A stretch of 64,000 nt of DNA from Cyclobacteriaceae bacterium (GCA_028281285.1 JANQKF010000013.1:310001-374000); one strand, 5' to 3'. Positions 1 to 9,096 are shown, counted from the stretch's first letter. The notes: a model not told the origin generated them from the sequence alone. Numbers and translations are program-made.

Positions 1-237
1 AGCTTTCGACTAGCTGTGGAAGAACAAATCCCAATTGTACCCATTACCATTCCGTTTAATCATATAATTTTGCCCGATGAAAAGTCGTTAACAATTCGAC
101 CGGGAAGGGTTGTGATGAAAGTTCATCAGCCTATTTGGCCCTCTGATAATACTGATCAAGCAATCAAGGAGATCAGAGATAAGGTGAACAATCAAATTCA
201 AACCGAACTCAATAAACAGAACAACATATCTGATTGA
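1..237 (+). CDS. plsC: 1-acyl-sn-glycerol-3-phosphate acyltransferase, C-terminal fragment
   Basis: The reading frame is open from the first base, so only the C-terminal end of the gene is in the window. The visible protein starts FRLAVEEQIPIVPITIPFNH and continues with a hydrophobic/charged tail. This resembles the late part of the PlsC/LPLAT acyltransferase fold, where a conserved 'A-x-x-x-x-I-P-I-V-P-V' strand follows the acceptor-binding region. The family transfers an acyl chain to lysophosphatidic acid in membrane phospholipid synthesis. The catalytic HX4D motif would lie upstream, outside the window, so the call rests on the tail alone. The stop codon overlaps the TTG start of the next gene, which suggests translational coupling. 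Confidence 0.7.
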   Translation, partial: SFRLAVEEQIPIVPITIPFNHIILPDEKSLTIRPGRVVMKVHQPIWPSDNTDQAIKEIRDKVNNQIQTELNKQNNISD

Positions 238-2792
238 ATACTTCAACCGATGTAAGGGTCTTTAAAATTCTTAGTCAGGCATTCCTGGTGCTTGCAGTTG
301 TTGTCGTAGGCCTCTATGGCTATTCGGAATTGACCGGAACTGACTTGGCTCTTCCATGGAATATCACCACCTCCTACTTTCCAAAGCCCCTCTTTCTTGA
401 ATATTTCAAGTCCGATGGAAAACCTGTTGGTTTTTTCGTAGACCAGTATGTCAATTGGCAGCAATACGGTGTCGGCAATATACAGCACATTAGCTGGCCA
501 GGTTATTTGCTCTTGGGCTCAATAACTATTTGTATCTGGATTATAAGTACAGCGATTACCTATTTTAGTCGTTTTTGGTATTTGATTACAACAGGCGTCT
601 TGATAGTACTTGTAATGCAGTTGAATTTGAGGGAAGTTGAATTCTGGGGAGGAAATAATGCTTATGTGGCTGTCGCTCTAATTATTTTTTCGACTTACTT
701 TTTTCATGCGTTCAAACCCAATTCTTCTCTAACCCTGCGGCTTGTAGGGATAGGAGGAGTAATGCTCTTGTTCTACTTATCCCTTTATTTATTCAGTGAT
801 GTTCCCTATTCAGGACTGACCATTGTCAACTTTGGACTCTATTTTCCAGTGTTGCTTTTGGCAGCATATCTATTGCTGATAGGTCCCGACAATATCTTTT
901 CAATTCTAAAGCTCACAACTACTGGCAACTCCGGAAAAACGAACTTATTCCATTTTATACTCTTTGGGGTCATTTACATCTCAATCCTGGTGATGATGTT
1001 CCTTGACAAAAGAGGGGATTTGGGTTTTGAATTAATATTCATTAATCCAACCATTTTCCTGGTCTTGTCCTCGGTCTCAAGCTTTATTTGTTTTGATCAA
1101 AAGTTTGAAAAATATAAGGGCATACTCCCCCTAACAGTTCTCAAGCAATGGGTACTACCGGCTCTGTTTGTTCTAGCGATAAGCTTGATCGTCTTTGCCA
1201 AAATTTCCATCAATGATCCCTTGGTTGAGGCTATTGATGATTTCATTATCATTTCACATCTCGCTTTAGGGGCCGTCTACTTTGTTGGGGCATTCATCAA
1301 CTTCACTCCATTGATCATAGAGAGGCTAGATGTCCAAAAGGTATATTTCAAACCAAAATTTGCCCCGGGATTTCTATTGGGATTGGCCTCAATCGGTTTT
1401 CTCGTGGCCTTGTTCTTCTATTCCAATTTTTATCCCATATACCAATTAAGAGCAGGATTCTATAATACGAAAGGGGATATCAGTGAAGTAAAGAATGAAT
1501 TAATCTTGGCAGAGCAATACTACAGACAGGCGGTGGCCACAGATTTTGTCAATTTCAAATCCAATATTCAGGTTGCTAAGTATGATCGAAAAAACAAGAA
1601 CGCAGCAGGTGTAATTAAATCTTTGGACAATACTTTTTTTAAAAATGCAAGTCCCAAAGGGTATAGCATTTTGACAAACTACTATAATTCTCGCGAACAG
1701 GGGTTTAATACCATGTTTGCATTGAAAGATGCCATTAGAGAAATCGATAGCCGAGAACTAAGAAATAACTTATCATTTACCTATCGACAATTTGCATTCT
1801 ATGATAGTGCCTACTTGATGCTTCGAGAGAATTGGGACGATCAGAATGACAATGTTACCAAAAACAACCTGCTCGCATTAAGCACCGAACTAATCGATCT
1901 GGGAAATGCCGACTCATTAATTGTTGAGTTGGGAAATTCTGATACGAGGAACAAAACCAATACTGTCGCGCTGGCCAATATTAACAATCTCTCATATGCG
2001 ATTGTCCCCGAGCTGTCGCCAGATACCTTGTTAAATCAAAATGACCTCTTTTTGCTTTTTAATTCAGCATTAAATCGCCAAATCGAGACAAATGTCGACA
2101 TCATCTCGGCCATTGACTTTTATCTGCAGAGTCCCTACAACAACGGCTTAAGAAAATATCTGTATCTGGCTAAAGCCATTTCATTATATGACTTGGGTAA
2201 AGTCACCGAGGCTTATGCGATTTTGGACCTCCTCAAGAATATTGATAGTCAATCCATAGGTTTTTATTATTTCGTACAGGGCGTTTGGTCCATCCACCAG
2301 AACCAGGCAATTCTTGCGGAAGGTTACCTGGAAAATGCAAGGATCGAAGGCTTTGATGAAACAACTGTTTTAAACGTTTTGGAAGTAGTCTCTTCAGGAA
2401 AAATCCCACCATACGAAAATCGATTCGCACTTTCTTTGGAGAATTACGATGTGAATCAGGATTCAATAACCGTCAGAAACAAGTTAACCCAAATTGCTCG
2501 TGCCAATGCATTTGATGAATCTACTACCATTGGAGCTGTGAATGAACTTCAGAAGTGGGGTGTCTCTTACCGGGAATGTTATGAGATCTTGCTGGAAGCG
2601 TGGAATTTGAACAGGTTTTCTGTCGAGTTAGGTCAGGCATACATACTGAATGCCGTAGAGACTGGAATATCACAATATGCCATAGAAGGTCTTCAAAGAA
2701 TTAGGTCTTTAATGCCTCCGATGGCATTTTCCAGGTTTGAGGAAACAGTGAAAGCAAGAATTGACGAAAAACGAAACCAGTTCTTTGAATAG
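234..2792 (+). CDS. polytopic membrane protein with large C-terminal TPR-like domain, function unknown
   Basis: The 852-residue protein has two halves. Residues about 10-400 contain roughly eleven hydrophobic helices. Residues about 400-852 are soluble, rich in Tyr, Asn and Asp, and look like degenerate TPR helix pairs (for example 'AEQYYRQAVATDFVNFKSN' near residue 425), so this half is probably periplasmic. I do not recognise a named family. It starts at a TTG that overlaps the stop of the acyltransferase gene (TTGA), and no in-frame ATG is near, so coupling to plsC is likely. The fusion of a multi-span membrane domain to TPR repeats recalls O-antigen ligase-like or glycosyltransferase-like proteins with C-terminal TPRs, but no diagnostic motif was seen. 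Confidence 0.6.
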   Translation: MNTSTDVRVFKILSQAFLVLAVVVVGLYGYSELTGTDLALPWNITTSYFPKPLFLEYFKSDGKPVGFFVDQYVNWQQYGVGNIQHISWPGYLLLGSITICIWIISTAITYFSRFWYLITTGVLIVLVMQLNLREVEFWGGNNAYVAVALIIFSTYFFHAFKPNSSLTLRLVGIGGVMLLFYLSLYLFSDVPYSGLTIVNFGLYFPVLLLAAYLLLIGPDNIFSILKLTTTGNSGKTNLFHFILFGVIYISILVMMFLDKRGDLGFELIFINPTIFLVLSSVSSFICFDQKFEKYKGILPLTVLKQWVLPALFVLAISLIVFAKISINDPLVEAIDDFIIISHLALGAVYFVGAFINFTPLIIERLDVQKVYFKPKFAPGFLLGLASIGFLVALFFYSNFYPIYQLRAGFYNTKGDISEVKNELILAEQYYRQAVATDFVNFKSNIQVAKYDRKNKNAAGVIKSLDNTFFKNASPKGYSILTNYYNSREQGFNTMFALKDAIREIDSRELRNNLSFTYRQFAFYDSAYLMLRENWDDQNDNVTKNNLLALSTELIDLGNADSLIVELGNSDTRNKTNTVALANINNLSYAIVPELSPDTLLNQNDLFLLFNSALNRQIETNVDIISAIDFYLQSPYNNGLRKYLYLAKAISLYDLGKVTEAYAILDLLKNIDSQSIGFYYFVQGVWSIHQNQAILAEGYLENARIEGFDETTVLNVLEVVSSGKIPPYENRFALSLENYDVNQDSITVRNKLTQIARANAFDESTTIGAVNELQKWGVSYRECYEILLEAWNLNRFSVELGQAYILNAVETGISQYAIEGLQRIRSLMPPMAFSRFEETVKARIDEKRNQFFE

Positions 2793-2955
2793 ACATTCTA
2801 ATCTCCAATAAAGCCTATAATCCAACCCAAAATCCGTTTAAGTAATAAGTTTGGTCACAAGTTAGAGTTTTAGTTGTTTTGGACTGTTGGTAAACCTTTT
2901 TCCAACTTTTTAGTCTACTAATAAACTTTAAAGGGTCAAGAATCGTCATACACAT

Positions 2956-3690
2956 ATGAGTGCAGTAATACAGACAACGGATATTTCTAGGATATACCAA
3001 ATGGGCAGCGAAACCATTCGTGCCCTTCAATCAGTGAGTATTTCTATCAATAGAGGAGAATATGTGTCCTTTATGGGGCCTTCTGGCTCAGGGAAATCTA
3101 CTTTGATGAATATTATCGGGTGTTTGGATACACCCTCTGGAGGAAGATATGTTCTCAACGGAAATGACGTGAGTGACATGACGGAAAATGAGCTGGCTGA
3201 AATAAGAAATAAAGAAATCGGCTTTGTATTTCAGACATTTAACCTGCTTCCACGAGCAACCTCCTTGGAAAATGTAGCGCTTCCATTGATCTACGCTGGC
3301 TATTCAAAGTCAGAGCGAGAAGAAAAGGCATTAAAGGCACTGGAGGGTGTTGGTTTGGGAGATCGAGCGCACCACAAGCCCAATGAACTCTCTGGAGGAC
3401 AACGCCAACGGGTGGCCATTGCAAGAGCTTTGGTGAATGACCCGAGTATTATTTTAGCAGATGAGCCTACAGGTAACCTGGACTCAAAAACTTCTTATGA
3501 CATCATGGATCTTTTTGCTGATCTTCACGATAAAGGCAATACCATAATCATGGTAACTCATGAAGATGACATTGCACATTACTCTCATAGAATCGTTAGA
3601 TTGAGAGACGGTTTGGTCGAAGCTGATGACAAGAATGAGAATCCAACCAGAGGGAATCCATTAAAGCAAGCTCAAGCCGAAGAAGTCTAA
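2956..3690 (+). CDS. ABC transporter ATP-binding protein, LolD/MacB type
   Basis: A 244-residue nucleotide-binding subunit. Walker [10 protein letters not shown] is at residues 41-49, the Q-loop is in '[11 protein letters not shown]' near 89, the signature LSGGQ is at 145-149, Walker B IILADE at 165-170 and the H-loop histidine at 202. The order and the 'GCLDTPSGG' and '[16 protein letters not shown]' stretches fit the LolD/MacB/FtsE group, which works with FtsX-like permeases that act mechanically on periplasmic or envelope substrates. No permease lies beside it; two FtsX-like permeases occur at 12496-14877 and 27300-29699, but a pairing with either is only a guess. The C-terminal 25 residues are a charged tail beyond the fold. 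Confidence 0.9.
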   Translation: MSAVIQTTDISRIYQMGSETIRALQSVSISINRGEYVSFMGPSGSGKSTLMNIIGCLDTPSGGRYVLNGNDVSDMTENELAEIRNKEIGFVFQTFNLLPRATSLENVALPLIYAGYSKSEREEKALKALEGVGLGDRAHHKPNELSGGQRQRVAIARALVNDPSIILADEPTGNLDSKTSYDIMDLFADLHDKGNTIIMVTHEDDIAHYSHRIVRLRDGLVEADDKNENPTRGNPLKQAQAEEV

Positions 3691-3705
3691 AACCGGCAGA
3701 TAAGA

Positions 3706-4263
3706 TTGAAAATATATACAAAAACTGGAGATAAAGGCACCACCTCATTACTGGGTGGTGCTCGTGTTTCTAAAGCACATATCCGAATCGAGGCCTATGG
3801 TACCGTAGATGAACTCAACTCTTATATTGGCCTTATAAGAGACCAGGATGTCAATTCCGGTCGTAGAGATTTGCTCAAGGAGATTCAGGATCGCCTCTTT
3901 ACTCTTGGAGCCGAACTGGCCAAAGAGCCTGGAAAAGACAAAGTGGTCAAACCAGATCTTCATGAAACCGACATCGAGCTTCTGGAGAAAAGTATTGACG
4001 AAATGAACGATGAACTTGAACCACTTAGAAGCTTTGTTCTCCCAGGAGGTCATCAATCCGTTTCGTTTTGCCACATCGCAAGATGCGTCTGTCGTAGGGC
4101 TGAGAGAATAACAATTGCACTAAACGATAGTGAGCCAGTGGATGAATTAACAATTAAATACCTGAATAGACTCTCGGATTTCCTGTTCACACTATCTCGA
4201 AAAATGTCATCGGAGCTTCAAGCTGAGGAAGTTAAATGGGAGCCTAGAAAAAACAACGGATAA
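3706..4263 (+). CDS. pduO: cob(I)alamin adenosyltransferase, PduO type
   Basis: The 185-residue protein begins MKIYTKTGDKGTTSLLGGARV, the ATP-binding N-terminus typical of PduO/MMAB-type ATP:cob(I)alamin adenosyltransferases. It also has 'AYGTVDELNSYIGL' and the C-terminal 'CVCRRAERITIAL...YLNRLSDFLFTLSR' helices of the trimeric fold. The family moves the 5'-deoxyadenosyl group of ATP to cobalt to make coenzyme B12. Length is normal. The start is a TTG 15 bases after the ABC ATPase stop, and the conserved N-terminus begins exactly there. It may salvage B12; a BtuF-like protein is encoded at 60228-61040, but no mutase is in the window. Confidence 0.92.
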   Translation: MKIYTKTGDKGTTSLLGGARVSKAHIRIEAYGTVDELNSYIGLIRDQDVNSGRRDLLKEIQDRLFTLGAELAKEPGKDKVVKPDLHETDIELLEKSIDEMNDELEPLRSFVLPGGHQSVSFCHIARCVCRRAERITIALNDSEPVDELTIKYLNRLSDFLFTLSRKMSSELQAEEVKWEPRKNNG

Positions 4264-4408
4264 GCAAGTCATGACGTTGTTGGCTTCTTGCGAGTAAGTT
4301 TTTTTCAAAGAATCAAAATAATATTTCGTTTCATATTATTATTCAGAATTTTTTTCTGATTAAGTGTTTTTTATTCTTCCCAACGAACCAATTCTTTTGT
4401 TTTGACCG

Positions 4409-4439
4409 TTGTTATTGATACTGATTTTCAGTATTTTTG
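4409..4439 (+). promoter_or_regulatory. Bacteroidota-type promoter for the aminotransferase gene
   Basis: TTG at 4409-4411, a 20-base spacer, and TATTTTTG at 4432-4439 match the TTTG/TAnnTTTG consensus known for Bacteroidota. It would start the transcript near 4445, about 25 bases before the ATG at 4470. It also overlaps the TTG at 4437 and so argues against that codon as the start. Confidence 0.55.
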
Positions 4440-4469
4440 CCCCCCGTTTCAACACAAAAACGACTTGTC

Positions 4470-5534
4470 ATGATAGATACCGCAGCGATCAAGATCAACA
4501 GAGTAGCCCAGTCTTCAATCCATGAATTGGATGTCGAAAACATTCCTTTTGCAAAGATTTACTCGGATCACATGTTCATTGCAGATTATCGCGATGGCGA
4601 GTGGAGAGATCTTAGAATCGAACCATATCAGCCATTGGCTTTAAGCCCGGCAACTTCTGCAATTCATTATGGTATTTCCATCTTCGAGGGGATGAAAGGC
4701 TATAAGAATGCTGACGGTGAAGTTTTGTTATTCAGACCAGAACAGAATGCCCGAAGACTAAATGTATCTGCAGAGAGAATGTGCATTCCGGAAGTGCCGG
4801 AATCTTTGTTCATGGATGCATTGACGGAGTTGGTTCGCTTGGATAGCCAATGGGTGCCAAATCATCCCGGTACCTCTCTATATATCAGACCATGTGTGTT
4901 CGCAACAGATGAATACATTGGCATCAAGCCTTCAGAGAATTTCAAGTTTATCATCATAACATGTCCGGTTGGAGCCTATTACTCCAAGCCTGTGAATGTG
5001 AAAATTGAAACACATTTTTCAAGAGCATTTGAAGGTGGAACAGGATATGCCAAAGCGGCAGGTAACTATGCAGCTTCTCTTTATCCGGCAAAACTCGCTC
5101 AACAGGAAGGCTATGATCAACTCATCTGGACTGATGGGAAAACCCACCAATACATAGAAGAGTCCGGAACCATGAACGTAATGTTCATTATCAATGACAC
5201 CCTGGTTACTGCGCCTGCCAGCGGCACAATTTTGAAAGGGATAACAAGAGATAGTGTATTGACAATCGCGCGAGATTGGGGCATGGTCGTTGAGGAAAGA
5301 CCGGTTGCCGTCAAGGAAATTGTAGAGGCCGCACGAAGAGGTGAAATTCAGGAAGCATTTGGAGTTGGTACAGCAGCAACTATTGCCCAGATTGCTTCAA
5401 TTGGCTTTGAAGATGAACGTTTCCAGTTAAATGATGTTAAAACAAGAGAGTTCTCTAACAAAGTATTAGTCGAACTTGATAATATTAAGACTGGAAAAGT
5501 TGAGGATAGATTTGGCTGGACATACAAAGTCTGA
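4470..5534 (+). CDS. ilvE: branched-chain amino acid aminotransferase
   Basis: A class IV PLP-dependent aminotransferase of 354 residues that interconverts Leu/Ile/Val and their 2-oxo acids. Visible family signatures are 'ALHYG/AIHYGISIFEGMKGYK', the arginine-rich 'FRPEQNARRLNVSAERM', the PLP lysine in 'GTGYAKAAGNYAASL', and the phosphate-binding 'EESGTMNVMFI' and 'GITRDSVL' segments. Length is typical of the long BCAT form found in Bacteroidota and eukaryotes. The frame could be extended to a TTG at 4437, but the ATG at 4470 is preferred because a promoter-like element ends at 4439. No leader peptide rich in branched-chain codons was found upstream. Confidence 0.93.
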   Translation: MIDTAAIKINRVAQSSIHELDVENIPFAKIYSDHMFIADYRDGEWRDLRIEPYQPLALSPATSAIHYGISIFEGMKGYKNADGEVLLFRPEQNARRLNVSAERMCIPEVPESLFMDALTELVRLDSQWVPNHPGTSLYIRPCVFATDEYIGIKPSENFKFIIITCPVGAYYSKPVNVKIETHFSRAFEGGTGYAKAAGNYAASLYPAKLAQQEGYDQLIWTDGKTHQYIEESGTMNVMFIINDTLVTAPASGTILKGITRDSVLTIARDWGMVVEERPVAVKEIVEAARRGEIQEAFGVGTAATIAQIASIGFEDERFQLNDVKTREFSNKVLVELDNIKTGKVEDRFGWTYKV

Positions 5535-5561
5535 TCAATCCCTTACATCTAACATCGAGCA

Positions 5562-6065
5562 ATGATCAGACTACGCCACATTTTTGTCGTTTTACTTATT
5601 TTCTTTGCTCATGAGACATTCTCTCAATCTTACCTGGTCTTAAGAAAACAAGGTGCGAAAAGACGATTCGAGTTCTTTCCCGGTGACCAATTCATTTACA
5701 AAATGAAGGGCATCGATACCTTCTTTAAAGATCGCGTGGCTGATTTTGCTGATAGCACCATCATACTTGAAAATAACATCCTTCACCTTACTCAAATCGA
5801 TGAGATAGATGTAAGAAATGCTGATTCTAACCGTTCGGACTTTCTGAGATATATGGAGGGCTATCTACCTACAATCGGTTATGGATATTTCGCTATAGAC
5901 TTCATCAATGTAGCTATAGTGGAACAAGAGAATTACTCGATCGACAATGGTGTGGCAATTACATCAGCTGCAATGGTGGGAACAGGCTATGGATTGCGAT
6001 TGATGCGCAGAAAAATATTCAAACTGTACAAGGAGAAAAATCAGGCCTATATTGTCGGCCTATGA
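5562..6065 (+). CDS. secreted or envelope protein of unknown function
   Basis: The 167-residue protein begins with a signal peptide (hydrophobic residues about 7-18, probable cleavage after FSQ at 22). The mature part has a beta-rich stretch with 'LVLRKQGAKRRFEFFPGDQFIYKMKG', which fits a small Bacteroidota envelope family seen with no assigned function. A second hydrophobic segment near residues 133-143 (AITSAAMVGTGYGL) is followed by basic residues and could be a membrane anchor. It sits between ilvE and prfB with only 27 bases after ilvE. No catalytic motif is visible. Confidence 0.65.
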   Translation: MIRLRHIFVVLLIFFAHETFSQSYLVLRKQGAKRRFEFFPGDQFIYKMKGIDTFFKDRVADFADSTIILENNILHLTQIDEIDVRNADSNRSDFLRYMEGYLPTIGYGYFAIDFINVAIVEQENYSIDNGVAITSAAMVGTGYGLRLMRRKIFKLYKEKNQAYIVGL

Positions 6066-6068
6066 TTA

Positions 6069-6099
6069 TTTGAATTTAATCCCTTTTTAGCCACCTTTG
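6069..6099 (+). promoter_or_regulatory. probable prfB promoter
   Basis: TTTG at 6069-6072, a 19-base spacer, and CACCTTTG at 6092-6099 match the Bacteroidota consensus TTTG/TAnnTTTG in all fixed positions but one. The transcript would start near 6105, about 15 bases before the prfB ATG at 6120. Confidence 0.45.
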
Positions 6100-6119
6100 T
6101 CGCTTCACTTTTATCAACA

Positions 6120-7197
6120 ATGACTACAGATCAACTGAAGGATTTAAAGGCGCGTGTTTCGGCCTTGAGGGGGTATCTTTGACTACGATGTCAAAAAGAA
6201 GGAAGTAGAAGAAGAGGAGGCAATTAGCGCCCAACCCGGATTCTGGGATGACCCCAAAGAAGCAGAAAAATTCCTAAAAGCAATTCGATCGAAAAAAGTT
6301 TGGACCGATAGTTTCGAGCAGGTGAATTCGGCTGCCGAAGATGTTGAGACCCTGAACGAATTCCTGGAAATGGGAGAAGCCGATACCGAGGAGGTCGAAG
6401 CCGAATATCAGAAAGCACTCAAGATTCTGGAAGAAGTAGAATTCAAGAAAATGCTCAGTGGCGAAGAGGATCAACTCAACGCCATGATTGAAATCAACCC
6501 AGGCGCAGGAGGAACCGAAAGTAACGATTGGGCAGAAATGCTCTTTAGAATGTATACCATGTGGGGTGAGAAGATGGGCTTCAAAGTAAAGAAAGTAAAC
6601 TATCAACCCGGAGACGTGGCAGGAATGAAATCAGGCACCTTAGAAATAGAAGGTGAATTTGCTTACGGACAGTTAAAGTCCGAGACAGGAGTGCACAGAT
6701 TGGTTCGAATCTCTCCTTTTGATTCCGGGGGTAGAAGGCATACGTCTTTTGCCTCAGTATTTGCCTATCCGGTGGTGGATGATACCATTGAAGTGGATAT
6801 CAATCCAGCTGATATTTCCTGGGACACCTTCCGCTCTGGTGGTGCAGGGGGCCAGAATGTAAATAAGGTGGAGACCGGGGTGCGATTAAAACATGCACCT
6901 AGTGGAATCATCATAGAAAATACCGAATCTCGTTCCCAGCTAGCCAACAAGGAAAAAGCCATGGCCATGCTGAAATCAAGATTGTATCAAATGGAGCTAG
7001 AAAAGAGGAATGCCGAAAGAGACAAAATTGAGGGCGACAAACTCAATGTTGACTTTGGCTCTCAAATCAGGAATTATGTGATGCACCCCTACAAGCTTGT
7101 AAAGGATAATAGAACGGGAGTTGAACGGACCGATGTCCAGAATGTAATGGACGGTGACCTGGATGATTTTATAAAAGCATATCTAATGCAACAATAA
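6120..7197 (+). CDS. prfB: peptide chain release factor 2 (programmed +1 frameshift)
   Basis: Release factor 2 recognises UGA and UAA and triggers peptide release on the ribosome. The gene is split: the first 20 codons run from ATG 6120 to CTT 6177-6179 and meet an in-frame TGA at 6180-6182. Skipping T6180 joins GAC 6181 to the long second frame ending at 7197, giving about 358 residues, the normal RF2 length. The joined protein has the RF2 anticodon-like tripeptide SPF in 'RISPFDSGGRRHTSF' and the catalytic GGQ in 'SGGAGGQNVNKVETGVR'. The coordinates given span both parts; the true CDS is the join of 6120-6179 and 6181-7197. A terminator follows directly. Confidence 0.96.
6168..6183 (+). promoter_or_regulatory. 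prfB: RF2 autoregulatory frameshift site
   Basis: AGGGGG at 6168-6173 acts as an internal Shine-Dalgarno-like element three bases before CTT TGA C at 6177-6183. This is the arrangement known from RF2 genes of many bacteria. When RF2 is scarce the ribosome pauses at the UGA and slips +1, so RF2 controls its own synthesis. It is notable in a phylum where Shine-Dalgarno sequences are otherwise little used. Confidence 0.93.
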
Positions 7198-7203
7198 ATG
7201 AAG

Positions 7204-7226
7204 ATGGGGCTACAGGCCCCATTTTT
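7204..7226 (+). terminator. rho-independent terminator after prfB
   Basis: A perfect 7-bp stem ATGGGGC (7204-7210) / GCCCCAT (7216-7222) with a TACAG loop is followed by a T run. It lies between the prfB stop and the ATG of the MFS gene at 7233, so some transcription may still read through. Confidence 0.8.
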
Positions 7227-7232
7227 AGTTAA

Positions 7233-8423
7233 ATGACCAAAGACAATTTTTATACCCTGCAATTCTTCCTGCTATGCCTGAGTTCTTTCTTGTTCTTCGG
7301 CAGCTTCAACATGATCGTGCCCGAATTGCCCGATTACTTAACCTCAATGGGTGGAGGAGAATACAAGGGCCTGATCATATCCCTATTTACCGTCACCGCT
7401 GGGTTATCAAGACCCTTTAGCGGAAAACTGGCGGATACAATTGGAAGAATTCCTGTGATGATCATTGGTGCAGGTGTTTGTTTTGTTCTTGGGTTTCTCT
7501 ATCCCGTTTTCAACACGGTTTGGGCTTTTTTCCTACTTCGGTTTCTACACGGTTTCTCAACAGGATTCAAACCAACCGGAACAGCAGCCTATGTAGCCGA
7601 CATTGTTCCCCCGAACAGGCGAGGTGAAGCCATGGGGATTGCAGGAATTTTTGGAAGCACAGGAATGGCAGCAGGACCAAGTATCGGAAGTACGATTGCC
7701 AATGCTTATTCACTGGAATGGATGTTTTACGTTTCATCCGCGTTCGCAGCATTATCGGTCCTAATATTGATCGGAATGAAAGAGACCTTACCCACCAAGG
7801 TAAAGTTCAAGCCTTCTCTCCTTTTAGTAAACAAAAATGACTTTATCGAACCCAGAGTCTACAGCCCATCTATAGTCTTCATCCTCACCTCCTTCTCTTT
7901 TGGAGCGGTATTAACTTTGATTCCCGACCTCACCCAGGAAGTAGGCTATGAGAACAAGGGTATCTTCTTCACAATTTTTGTAGTGTCCTCATTACTCATT
8001 CGATTTTTGGCAGGTAAGGCATCTGATCGCTATGGAAGGGTAATCGTGCTCAAATTCGCAGCAGTCGCGATTATTGTATCTGATCTGGCCATTGCTTATA
8101 CAAATGACAAATCTCTTTTGATCATCAGTGGAATACTGTTTGGCATTGCCGTGGGAATGAACACTCCGACCATTTATGCATGGACGATTGATTTGGCCTT
8201 AGATAAATTCAGGGGCAAGGCACTGGCCACCATGTACATTGCCCTTGAAATTGGTATAGGTGCCGGGGCTCTTATTGCAGGTTGGATTTACTCCAATGAA
8301 ATTTCTAACATGCGTGAAGCATTCCTTACCTGTGCCGCATTGGCACTCCTTGCTCTCCTCTATCTGAATTTTGGTGTAAATTGGATGTCAAATAAGTACC
8401 GTCATTTAGACAATGAAGAATAA
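7233..8423 (+). CDS. major facilitator superfamily transporter
   Basis: A 396-residue protein with about twelve hydrophobic helices. The MFS loop 2-3 motif is seen in 'SGKLADTIGRIPVMIIG' (about residues 64-80) and its repeat in the second half in 'AGKASDRYGRVIVL'. 'FLHGFSTGFKPTGTAAYVADIVPPNRRGEAMG' is typical of the drug-efflux DHA1 group, but the substrate cannot be told from the sequence. The gene starts seven bases after the prfB terminator and overlaps the YhhN gene by 11 bases, so those two are probably co-translated. Confidence 0.88.
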   Translation: MTKDNFYTLQFFLLCLSSFLFFGSFNMIVPELPDYLTSMGGGEYKGLIISLFTVTAGLSRPFSGKLADTIGRIPVMIIGAGVCFVLGFLYPVFNTVWAFFLLRFLHGFSTGFKPTGTAAYVADIVPPNRRGEAMGIAGIFGSTGMAAGPSIGSTIANAYSLEWMFYVSSAFAALSVLILIGMKETLPTKVKFKPSLLLVNKNDFIEPRVYSPSIVFILTSFSFGAVLTLIPDLTQEVGYENKGIFFTIFVVSSLLIRFLAGKASDRYGRVIVLKFAAVAIIVSDLAIAYTNDKSLLIISGILFGIAVGMNTPTIYAWTIDLALDKFRGKALATMYIALEIGIGAGALIAGWIYSNEISNMREAFLTCAALALLALLYLNFGVNWMSNKYRHLDNEE

Positions 8424-9096
8424 GGAATTCTCATTTTTTACTGTTGTTTCTTTACTCCACCTCAGTGGAGAACTCCTTGAGAATCCGGCTACCACCATGA
8501 TCACAAAACCATTGATCATGGCAAGTTTGATTATTTACTATAGAAACTCTACTACGCGAACACCGCTAGATAAATTTGTTGTGCCAGCACTCGTATTCTC
8601 ATTAATTGGTGATTCGCTCCTATTATTTCAAAAGGACAATTCGCTATTCTTCTTAGGTGGATTAGGAGTCTTCCTCTTAGCACATTTGGTTTATTCTTTT
8701 CTCAATTTCAACTTGGTAAATGACGACCAGAGAAAAATTAAATTGTATTGGCAAGACCTGCCAATCATCGCGCTGGGTTTCATAGTCTTCCTGTTAATCA
8801 AAGAAGGTGTTGGAAATCTTCAAATTCCAGTTCTTTGTTATATCGTTGTAATATCCATTATGGGGATAAGCGCAAGACAGCGTTGGAAAAGGGCTGATAG
8901 GCAGAGCTTTTGGCTGATCATGTCCGGAGCTTTGTCATTTATGTTAAGTGATAGTCTTTTGGCCATAAACAAATTCACCCAACCCATTGACAATTCTGGG
9001 TTTTGGATCATGCTCACCTATATCCTTGCACAGTTTCTAATCGTCCGGGGTCTTATTGTATTTATACAAAAAATCCGGCCAGAAGCCGGATCTTAG
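8413..9096 (+). CDS. YhhN/TMEM86 family membrane protein (lysoplasmalogenase-like)
   Basis: A 227-residue protein with about eight hydrophobic helices. The conserved polar motifs of the YhhN/TMEM86 family are visible: 'TKPLIM' near residue 31, 'LIGDSLLLF' near 60, and 'MLSDSLLAINKF' near 177. Eukaryotic TMEM86 proteins hydrolyse the vinyl-ether bond of lysoplasmalogens; whether this bacterial homolog does so is unknown. The start overlaps the end of the MFS gene by 11 bases. The last codons (R-P-E-A-G-S) carry a hairpin that reads as a terminator on the opposite strand. Confidence 0.85.
   Translation: MKNKEFSFFTVVSLLHLSGELLENPATTMITKPLIMASLIIYYRNSTTRTPLDKFVVPALVFSLIGDSLLLFQKDNSLFFLGGLGVFLLAHLVYSFLNFNLVNDDQRKIKLYWQDLPIIALGFIVFLLIKEGVGNLQIPVLCYIVVISIMGISARQRWKRADRQSFWLIMSGALSFMLSDSLLAINKFTQPIDNSGFWIMLTYILAQFLIVRGLIVFIQKIRPEAGS
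9068..9091 (-). terminator. terminator for the head-GIN gene, inside the YhhN 3' end
   Basis: The perfect 7-bp stem ATCCGGC (9073-9079) / GCCGGAT (9085-9091) with a 5-base loop is followed, on the minus strand, by six T (complement of 9068-9073). It lies 25 bases beyond the stop of the minus-strand gene at 9116 but within the last codons of the plus-strand YhhN gene. No T run follows on the plus strand. Confidence 0.7.

Noticed and set aside
4271-4297. A nine-codon frame M-T-L-L-A-S-C-E followed by a T run upstream of ilvE, resembling a Leu leader.
   Set aside because: Only two Leu codons, no convincing terminator stem (GCAAG/CTTGC is 8 bases from the T run), and the ilvE promoter-like element lies downstream of it.
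4437-4469. TTG at 4437 as the ilvE start.
   Set aside because: It overlaps the TATTTTTG element; the ATG at 4470 gives the expected N-terminus.
6120-6322. prfB looks like a broken gene or sequencing error because its first 20 codons end in TGA.
   Set aside because: The stop lies in the conserved AGGGGG-TAT-CTT-TGA-C programmed frameshift site and the joined protein has the normal length and motifs.
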